Assembly: GCA_026018925.1 (NCBI GenBank)
Contig: JAKSZU010000003.1
Location: 191,228,139 to 191,292,138 of the forward strand
Reading direction: 5' to 3'
DNA length: 64,000 bases
DNA from: Tupaia tana
Lineage: Eukaryota; Chordata; Mammalia; Scandentia; Tupaiidae
Positions 56,350 through 64,000 of this stretch are shown piece after piece. Made by a program: the position numbers and the translations under genes. The first letter of the stretch is position 1, and the number at the start of each line of letters is the position of its first letter. The notes below the pieces were generated by a model, which worked only from the letters and a program-made list of their open reading frames with translations, did not search any database and was not told the origin of the DNA.

Positions 56350-56910
56350 CATCCTCATTAATCATGAAGAAATGTCGAGGCCAGACAGCACAGCAGTAAA
56401 AGGCAACACCCTGTAAGACTTCGTACATGGGAGGGTTCCTCATTCACGTCCAGAGACCTCCCTGGGTGTGCCAGGCATGAATGTGCCTGTGATCCAGGGC
56501 TGCCTGAAGGCTGGGGGTAGATCACTGACATGCTGACTTATTATTTTTTTTTTAGAGGTTTTTGCTATAGGGTGTGTGCACTCACCAGACAGACAGAGAG
56601 AGACAGAAAGAGAGAAATCACCCCCAAGGGGAGATGGCCACACTGCAGTCCCTTCCCCTCCATTCTCCTCTCGGGATCTTGGGCACGCACGCACACATGC
56701 CCGGCATGAGTTTTAAGCCACCGGGTCCAGGACGCGAACCATGGTTGACTATGTGGGAGTCCAGTGACATAGCCATCATGCCAACCACTGGTCCCTGACA
56801 TGCTGACTCTTTAAGGGATGCTGTCACTCTCTGTCTCTGTCTCTCCCTTCCTACCTCCCTCCCCTGGTTTTTCTCTCATGGAAGAAATAAATAAATGAAC
56901 TTTAAGAAAG
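56350..56910 (+). mobile_element. tRNA/7SL-like SINE, second type, split
   Basis: GGCCAGACAGCACAGCAGTA, GGGCTGCCTGAAGGCTGGGG and, after the inner SINE, GTCACTCTCTGTCTCTGTC then AAATAAATAAATG. Parallel to 38339-38525. Confidence 0.6.
56539..56794 (-). mobile_element. L-type SINE (minus) nested
   Basis: Exact TSD CTGACATGCTGACT (56525-56538 and 56795-56808). Confidence 0.93.
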
Positions 56911-57089
56911 AGAATTAAGAAAAGAAAGGAAGAAAGGTCAGTGAGAACGACAGTGCCCCATCGTTTTTCCTTCTGTCATCGGCACAGAATAAAAGATGGC
57001 TCTCACCTGGGTGCCACAGCTGTGAAGGCGCCCACATCGTACCGGTGGAACTGGAAGTTGGCGCTCCTTCTTAGAGGGTGTTTAGTGAT

Positions 57090-57430
57090 ATAGAGGGAGT
57101 GTGACATGTATATACTGACTGAGCCGGTAATTCTACTGCTAGGAATTTCTCCTGTAGCAATATTTGCACAGATGTGAGAAGATACATATATAAGGTTATT
57201 CCTTTCCACAGTGTCTATATTAATAACAGGGAAAGAGTGAACATCCTAAATGTCCATCAGAGGATTAACTGATTTTGATGTCTGCATATAACATGCAGCA
57301 GTTTAAAGCAATGGGGCAAGTATCTATGAACTAACATGCAGAGAGAGCCACGATGCATTGCCACCTGGAAGAAGGAAGTAGCAGAACCGAGTCTCTGGAA
57401 TGATTCCACTGTAAGCCCTAACGAGAGCTA
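57090..57430 (+). mobile_element. L1M ORF2/3' relic (plus)
   Basis: TAATTCTACTGCTAGGAATT, ATAACAGGGAAAGAGTGAAC and AATGTCCATCAGAGGATTAA are L1M ORF2 3' landmarks. Confidence 0.75.
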
Positions 57431-58310
57431 TTATTATTATGTATCAGTAGTAATTTTTCGTGAGTCTAGAAAGCCATCTATTAGAGTTATGACCTCTACT
57501 GTTTGCAGGGGCCTAGCAGGAAGCATGAATGCTTGAACTGGCTGGGGGTGCAGTCAGAGTCGGAGGTAGAGACTGGCGGGAACCAGATCACATGCTGTGT
57601 GGGCTGTGGCCAGTTGTGGCCACTTGTCGCTGCACAGGTTCCCCCAGCAAGCACCCACGGATAAGGACTCAGGAGCAGCAGCTCTCTGTTTGGGCCCCAG
57701 GTCAGCCCTTTTGACTCTGTAGCAAGGGCAGTAGCAGCGACCCTGTTGCCCTCCCTTTGAGTCCTCTTCAGCAAGTGCTGGGTGAGCCTGGAGCTTTTGG
57801 TTGAGGCTAGCTTCATTGTCCCCTCCCCTTGGCATGGCCAAATAGGCTTAGTCACATCACTCTGAAGCTATCACAGCTAAAATTGAGGGTAAGATGTTTA
57901 TAACACCCTAGAATTTATGGTCTGTGTCTTGTTTTGCCTTTGTGAGTTCCTCCATGCTCTTAGCTCACTTTACCACAGAACCCCCAGAATCTTCTGGAAG
58001 CCCCACGCAGGCCTAGTTACCCATCATCCTAATGTGAGCCCTGTTAGAGTTATTCCTTTTTGTCTCTGTAACCCTCGGCAGAGAGAGGGAGTCAGTCTTG
58101 GCCATCCTGAAGAAGAATAGCTGGAAATAAATAGCTAACAGAGGAGAAGGAGGGTTGTGAACCCCTGTTGCTGACTTCTGCCCGGCTTAGCAGCATTTCT
58201 AAGATGCTCCTCAGTTCAAAAACTGACCTTCAAGTTGATTTCCCCCTCGACCCTCACCGTAAATATTGGCCTGGTCATTGAGGTTGTCATCCAAAGAATA
58301 GTTTGGTCTC
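57431..58310. other. Intronic sequence, no gene
   Basis: Single-copy-looking. Overlapping 60-119 codon frames at 57496-57855 lie in both strands without domains. Confidence 0.4.
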
Positions 58311-58316
58311 CAGTGT

Positions 58317-58490
58317 AGGGTTGCCAGATTTAGCAAATAAAAATACAGGACACACAGTTAAATTTGAATTCCAGATAAACATCGAATAATTTGGTAGTAT
58401 AAATATGCTCCGTACGGCACTTGGGTATACTTATACTAAAAAGGTTTTCATTGTTTATCTAAAATTCAAACTTGATTTGATGCCTGTTTA
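58317..58490. mobile_element. Palindromic DNA-transposon MITE
   Basis: AAATTTGAATTCCAGATAAA on the left pairs with TTTATCTAAAATTCAAACTT on the right. It starts GGTTGCCAGATTTAGCAAAT, a familiar mammalian MITE, family not named. Confidence 0.65.
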
Positions 58491-58656
58491 ACCAGCAGCC
58501 CTTTTCTGTCGGGCTGTCATGGCTCCCCTTCCAAGGGAGACATCTGAAAGTGTAAGGATGAAGATCAGGACTTGTAAATAAGTTCCCCCACTGATACGTA
58601 CTGTCCAGGACAGGACATATTCCCTCACCCCAGAGCCTGCTGAGCCCCCAACTCTT

Positions 58657-58908
58657 TTTTTTTTTTGGAGAGGTTTTTGCTATAGGGCGCGTGCCAGACA
58701 GACAGAGACAGAGAGATAGAAAGCGAGAAATCACCCCCCAGGGGGGATGGCCACGCCGCAATCCCTTCTCCTCCATTCTCCTCTCGGGATCTTGGGCACG
58801 CACGCACACGCGCCCGGCGTGAGTTTAAGCCACCAGGTCCGGGACTCGAACCACGGTCAACTACGTGGGAGTCCAGCGACATAGCCATTACGCTAACTGC
58901 TGGTCCCG
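58657..58908 (-). mobile_element. L-type SINE (minus)
   Basis: Lacks about 10 bases (GCGCTCGCC) after GGGCGCGTG. CCAACTCTT flanks both sides. Confidence 0.92.
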
Positions 58909-60030
58909 TGAACCTCCAACTCTTGCCGTTTTGAGTCTCCTCACTCCTGTCACTTGTTTCCTTGAACCTGAGCTTGAGCCATGCCCTCCTTCCTCTAGAT
59001 TTTCCCCCACCCTCATCTTTTCTCCTCCTCCCTCCTCCTCCTCTAACTGGTGCAGAACGCATAATTAAAGTTTACGTATTTGAGTGTTGGTTATTACTAA
59101 ATAAGGTTTTGTGTTCCTTGCCGTACTTGAAATAGCAGGGGAATTTAACTTTGTGTGTGTGTTCCACTTTTTTTGACAAGTAGCCTTTAATTCCTTTTTA
59201 GCCATGTGCATTCTTGACCTCTACCTTGAGGTCAAGGGAGGAAAAATCTCCCATGTCCAGGGTGCAAGATCTGCTCAGGTGTACTTTCCTAGAACAGATG
59301 CCAGTGGGGCAGGTGGGAAGTGGGATGGGTGAGTGGGGGTGGGGGGAGTAAAGGGGGTCTGTCTGAGTTGACTGTTGTGGCGAAGAGGCACAGAAGGCTC
59401 CCATACTGCCCCAAAGCTTAGCCTTTCATAATTGGAACCCCCCCCCCCCCCCGAGTGGGGAAAGTCCCCGTCGCTCCTCTTCATGATTGAGCACCTGGCT
59501 TTACCAGTGAAAAGCAGCTTCCGTTAGGGACAACCATAGTTTGTGGCTAATGACTAGGGCCCCGGTGATCTGCTTTTATCCTCTCCCTCTCCTGATAGAA
59601 GCCCACACTCGAAAGAACTGCCATTCTGACTTCTTTTCCAAAACAGGTAAGGTCTGGAGGATTCCCTGACCCTCCCCGGCACTCCTACCTCCTGTCACTA
59701 GTTGCTACTACCCTGCAGGACCCTGATAATCTGTCCGGCTTGGTTTCTTCATTCTCACTTTCCACCCCCCAGCATCTACTCCACAGCTAGGGAGGCGTTT
59801 CCCTTGTCAAAGGGAAGGAGACCTTTGAAGGGGCAGCCTGTGCTGAAGAGAGAACACTGATGAGGGAGTCAGGAATCACCTCCACCTGGACTGTCTCTTG
59901 GCCCCAGTTTCATCGTCTGTAAAATGGAGTGACCCCGCGTCTCACAGTTTCTGTATTAATTCATTCATGAGAATAAAAACAAATGTTGAAAGTGAACAAG
60001 GTTCCATCCTGAGCCCAACTGCTAAATGGT
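58909..60030. other. Intronic sequence, no gene
   Basis: Pyrimidine-rich around 58980-59045 and a C run at 59440-59453. No exon recognised. Confidence 0.4.
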
Positions 60031-60035
60031 ATTTT

Positions 60036-60245
60036 TTAAAGATTGATCTATTTATTTCGTCAGAGAGACAGACAGAGAAGCAGGCACCCTAGCAGAGTCC
60101 TCATGCCACAATCCACCTCCAGCCTCAGCCAGCCCGGGTCGCGGGCATCCGTGGTACACAGATGGCATCCAGAGACACCTCGCCACATGACCAAGAGTCG
60201 GGGAGCTTTGTGTGAGTGCCTGGCACTGCAGTTGGCAGACTATAT
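60036..60245 (-). mobile_element. Third SINE type (minus), older
   Basis: TTTAAAGATTGATCTATTTA, CAGAGAGACAGACAGAGAAG, CACAATCCACCTCCAGCCTC. Same family as 5190-5425. Confidence 0.55.
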
Positions 60246-61415
60246 CTTTTTAAGGCTGGAAAATTAGAAACTTGTTTACTATGGAATCATTTTTATTCAC
60301 CAGATTAAGGGACCTTGCCGTTTTCTTTTTGTTTTGTTTTGTTTTTAACTCCTCCTGTCATGGATTCCTGAATATCTGGGTGTTCTTTTTTATTTCTTCT
60401 TTCAGGCAGAGAGAATTTAAGAGAGACTGAAGGATCAAGTCTGTCTCCCTAGACATTTCATCCTGTCTTTCAGTAGGAAGGAGTTTGGCTCTTTTGAACT
60501 TGACCCAGTGGTTTGTAGCTGCTTCCAGGCATCTTCTTGGCCCATCAAGTAGGCAGCTCCTTGAGCTTGAGGGCTCCACTTGCCAGAGGCCGTAGTTACC
60601 CGGGATCTGATCTCCCACCTTTGACAGGAATAAGATAACAGGCTGGCCCACCTGGAGCCTGTTGCTTTTTGCTGAGCAAAGTCCCGTCAGCTGTGTGGTG
60701 CAGCGCTCTCACCCAGCTGCAAACCCGGCAATGAGCGAGCCTGAGCGTCATGCGCCTGCGTGGGAAACCGAGCACCAGAGGCGACAGCATTCCCACTCCA
60801 CTCCTGGACAGGGCTTGGGCATTCCTTGTTACAGCCACTGTGGGCTCTGACAGGCAGATTTAGCCAGAGCCTCTCTCAGCTGTTGCTAGGGGGTGCTGGA
60901 GCCCCTTGTCACCCAGAAGTCTATTCAGTCCTTCATCCTCACAGCAGAGCCACAGCAGTGAAAAACAATGAAAATCAGCCACGCCCATGGAAATTCATGT
61001 TGGGGAAGGAAGGCAGGCGCAGGATCAAAGGCTCTTGTAACCCAAGAATTCCTCAGCAGCTCTAGCCCCTTAATAATTATGGTTTGGAGATTTGCCAGGA
61101 AGCAAAACCACTTAGCATGCCATATTTAACAATGAACAGTTTTCTGTGTTCATAATAGTCACTGTGCAGAGCAAATAGGCACCTTGAACAAAGGCAGGAT
61201 ATTTATATGTGTATATAAAGTAAACCACACCTTCCTTAAACCTAAACATGCTTTCAGGGAAGAATGCGGCACATCCCCCTGCACTGGTACCTGCTTTATG
61301 AATAAGTTGGAGAAAGGCTGCATATTCTGTCCTTCTAACCCCACCTCTCTGGGTTAAGAAAAAATCTTTGTTTAACCCAAAATCTTTGTTCCAAACTTAC
61401 TTAAAATATCTACTA
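60246..61415. other. Intronic sequence, no gene
   Basis: Single-copy-looking. Nothing recognised. Confidence 0.4.
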
Positions 61416-61504
61416 ATTGGCCAGCTGGTGGCATGGTGGTTAAAGTGGCTAGATCCCACATGGCTGACTACACAGTTTCCCAGACCTGGCAGCTTGAAAA
61501 ACAC

Positions 61505-61545
<41 letters not shown>

Positions 61546-61715
61546 ATACCCAAAACCCCAGGAGGAAAACGGAGGAAAAGGGATTGCAGTATGGCCAGAC
61601 CCCTTGAGGGGTGCTTTCTTTCTCTCTCTCTCTCTCTGTCTCTGTCTCTCTGTCTCTCTCTCTCTTTCTCTTAGGCTAGCACACACACCCTATAGCAAAA
61701 GTTTTAAAGTAGTAA
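61416..61715 (+). mobile_element. Old L-type SINE (plus) with (TG)n expansion
   Basis: TTGGCCAGCTGGTGGCATGG head. The GTGTGCGTGC body segment has expanded to about 20 TG (61504-61545). Ends CACACCCTATAGCAAAAG. Confidence 0.87.
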
Positions 61716-61733
61716 TTTTAAAAATACCTACTT

Positions 61734-61895
61734 GGGCCAGCAGATGGCATGGTGGTTAAGGTGCTGGACTCCCACATGGCCAACTGCAGTTCATGTCCTG
61801 GACCTGGAGTCTTGCTTGCTTGCTTGCTTTCTCTCTCTCTCTCTTTCTCTCTCGTGAGCACATGTGCCCTGCAGCAGATTTTTAAAATGATAATG
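61734..61895 (+). mobile_element. S-type-like SINE (plus)
   Basis: GGGCCAGCAGATGGCATGGT head, (TTGC)n, (CT)n, then CGTGAGCACATGTGCCCTGC, an L-type end on an S-type front. Confidence 0.85.
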
Positions 61896-61900
61896 ATGAG

Positions 61901-62130
61901 GGGCCGGCAGGTGGCATGGTAGTTAAAAGCATTGGATCCCTACATGGCTGACCACAGTTTGATTCCTGGACCTAGTGGTTTGCTTTATCACTTTCCCTTC
62001 CTCTCTCTCTCTATCTTTCTCTGGTGAAATGGAAAATAATAATAATAATAATAACAAATTGAAATAAATAAATGAATGAAAATTCTTTTTAAGAAATGAT
62101 GATAAATAAAATTAAATAATTCTTTAGAAA
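61901..62130 (+). mobile_element. S-type SINE (plus)
   Basis: GGGGCCGGCAGGTGGCATGG head, CTCTGGTGAAATGGAAAATA and (AAT)n tail. Confidence 0.88.
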
Positions 62131-62200
62131 GAGAAACGTGCTAACTATTCTGAAAAGCTCATATCTCAAGTAACTTTTTTTGAGAAATAATGGCCTATGT

Positions 62201-62398
62201 GGGGCCGGCAGGTGGTGTGGTGGTTGGGAGCACTGGACTCCCACATGCTGACCGCAGTTCGAGTTCTGGACCTGGTGGCTTGCTTTCTCACTTTCCCTCT
62301 CTTTCTCTGTCTTTCTCTGATCTCTTATTGTTATTATTATCTGGAAGATAATAACAATAATAATAAATAAAGTAAAATAAAATAAGGGGAAAAAAAAG
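62201..62398 (+). mobile_element. S-type SINE (plus)
   Basis: GGGGCCGGCAGGTGGTGTGG head, TTCTCTGATCTCTTATTGTT and an AT-rich tail. Confidence 0.87.
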
Positions 62399-62648
62399 AA
62401 AGCATAGCTCATGGAAGTAGGAAGCAAGGGTTGAGACCAGCGGGGGATGCAGAAAACAAGGCCTCAGCACAAGGGGTGATGATTGATTATGTTCGCTGGA
62501 GGCCCAGGTCTCTGCATCAGGTTTGAGGAATCTGGGATCTGGTTCCCTCGGTTAGTGTTTGCTCAATTAGAGTTTATCTGACAGACATTTGTCATTGAGG
62601 GAAATTAGAGATCAATGACTATGGAGAAAGTTTTTAGAGTTAAACCTT

Positions 62649-62907
62649 GGGACCAGCAGGTGGCATAGATGTTAAGGCAGCTGGATCCCACATAGCCAAC
62701 TCCATGGTTTGAGTCCCAGACCTGGTGGCATGCATGCCCAAAATCCGGAGAGGTGAATGGATAAGGGACTGTGACATGGCCTTCACCCCCTGGGCAGTGA
62801 TTTCTTACCTTCTCTCTCTCTCCTTCTTCCTCCCCACTTTCCTCTCCTCTCAGTGAGCACAAAAGCCCTATAGCAAAAACATTTAAAAAAATAAATTAAT
62901 AAAGAGC
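62649..62907 (+). mobile_element. L-type SINE (plus)
   Basis: GGGACCAGCAGGTGGCATAG to CCTATAGCAAAAACATTTAA. GAGTTAAACCTT and GAGCTAAACCTT flank it. Confidence 0.9.
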
Positions 62908-62919
62908 TAAACCTTAAAG

Positions 62920-63945
62920 GATGGCCATCATTTCAGAAGGGAAAGATGGAGAGCATTTGAGATAGATGAAGGTGATGAAGTATGAGTTCAGGAGAGGAAT
63001 GGTTGGTATGTTCCAAGCCTCGAGTACATAAGGTTGGTGTGCTGAGATGGAGCGGAGTGAAGTGGAGGACCATGGGATCAAGCATATTCTTTCCGATGCA
63101 GATGACAGAAAGCCCAGCCCAATCCACTTCAGCACAGAGCCACATATTGGGACATGTAACGTAATTCCAGGACTGGGGCTGGCTGCAGACATGGCATAAC
63201 TTAAGGGCCCAAATGGTATCTTGCCGTTTCTTCCCCCCGCTCCTAGATTGGGTCTAAGATCAGCCCGAACTCCCCTGGAGTTTAAGATGGCCACAGCAGC
63301 TCTTGCTTTTACATCTTTATTTGTTCAAGTCCTCTGTCAGTCAAGTCCCATTGCAACTTACTGACTCTAGTTAGGTTCCAGGCCCCTCCCACACTTATCC
63401 CAGAAGCATGGAGTGTGATGTCCTGGATGGCTTAGACCTGGACAGGTGCCCAGGCCTGGAATGGAGGGGTTGATTAACCCCACCCAAACCACATGAACTT
63501 AGGAAAAGTGGGAGGGACTAGCTCTTTAAGGAGAGATTGAAGAACATCTTCAACCATCAGGTGGATGAATGGAAGCTGGGTAGTAAAACCAGCAGATGTC
63601 TGCCAAAACCTGGAATGCCAGGCCACGAATCAGGATTCATTTTCATAAGGGAACCATAAAGATTTTTGAACAAATGAGTGATGTGATGGTAGCTGTGTAG
63701 TAACATTAATTCAGCTACAGTTTAATAGCTGTCAGGTGTTTGGTACCTGGTAGAGCTTTAATAAATATATATATTGAACAAGAGAATGAAAAAGAGATGA
63801 ATGGATGGATTGGGGGAGGGTAGAGAGATTAATTGGGGAGCATTTTTAGGAAGCTGACTGTAGTAGTTTGGAAGTAGAGGTAGCAAATGAAGACCATGAC
63901 AAAAAAAAAAAAAAAAGGTTCTGTTGTTACAAAACCCATATAAAG
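62920..63945. other. Intronic sequence, no gene
   Basis: GAGTGATGTGATGGTAGCTG near 63675 and the following text look like an old interspersed repeat that I cannot name. No exon recognised. Confidence 0.4.
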
Positions 63946-63946
63946 T

Positions 63947-64000
63947 GGGAACCAGCAGTTAGCGTCATGGCTATGTCGCTGGATTCCCACGTAGCCGACC
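63947..64000 (+). mobile_element. L-type SINE (plus), cut by window end
   Basis: GGGAACCAGCAGTTAGCGTC with the young-subfamily GGGAACC start. Continues past the window. Confidence 0.9.

Larger units (their letters stand above)
55040..56350 (+). mobile_element. Old L1 ORF2 relic (plus) with two SINEs
   Basis: AATACCAGGCAAAATAAAAC, then after a SINE ATGATCATAAAGAAGATAAA, and after a second SINE CCATAACACAGTAATCTTTC follow the order of degraded L1 ORF2. Confidence 0.65.
29998..64000 (+). other. THADA: THADA intron, 3' side (partial)
   Basis: At least 34 kb follow the last visible exon with no further THADA exon recognised. Donor GTACCT opens the intron. It contains L1M 3' ends, a young L1 ORF2 fragment, dense SINEs, L2 fragments, a CA minisatellite and long single-copy stretches without evident genes. 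Confidence 0.7.

Overview
This is eukaryotic, mammalian nuclear DNA: a stretch of intron-dominated sequence crowded with interspersed repeats. No bacterial features are present. Five short exons on the + strand (21245-29997) join in one uninterrupted reading frame and encode part of the C-terminal third of THADA. THADA is the large armadillo/HEAT-like adaptor related to yeast Trm732 that works with an FTSJ1-type 2'-O-methyltransferase on tRNA. Everything else is THADA intron: at least 21 kb upstream of the first visible exon, and at least 34 kb downstream of the last, with no further THADA exon recognised.

The dominant repeats are about 65 tRNA-derived SINEs, roughly one per kb, many nested and many with clear target-site duplications (TSDs). 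There are two main kinds. The long (L) type is about 245-265 bp: a tRNA-like head with box A and box B, a body ending CTATAGCRAAAACCTCTC, then an A tail. The short (S) type is about 130-180 bp: a similar head, a pyrimidine-rich stretch, then TCTGGTCAAATTAAA and an AAATAA-rich tail. From memory these resemble the CYN SINEs of colugos (flying lemurs, Dermoptera), so Galeopterus/Cynocephalus is my best guess. That is an inference, not a database result.

Layout: 1-9.5 kb, SINEs, L1/MITE relics and a hAT MITE. 9536-12803, a composite retroelement with two GC-rich tandem-repeat domains, two unique domains and a poly(A) tail, bounded by a 14-19 bp TSD. 12.8-21.2 kb, intron with SINEs, an interrupted MER5-like element and L2. 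21.2-30.0 kb, the THADA exons, with an antisense full-ORF RPL21 retrocopy at 23431-24167 and a SINE-filled MITE. 30-52.5 kb, intron with L1M 3' ends, a dense SINE cluster with tRNA/7SL-like chimeric SINEs near 38 kb, and a young L1 ORF2 fragment at 47.9-48.8 kb. 52.5-53.0 kb, a CA-rich minisatellite. 53-64 kb, intron with an L1 ORF2 relic, a palindromic MITE and a run of S-type SINEs.

The most unusual item is the 9536-12803 element. Its order (GC-rich VNTR, second VNTR, unique 3' region, poly(A), TSD) is that of hominoid SVA elements, but I recognise no sequence similarity to SVA. I infer an independently assembled composite non-LTR retrotransposon, or an L1 with a tandem-repeat 5'UTR that has lost its ORFs, mobilised by L1 machinery.
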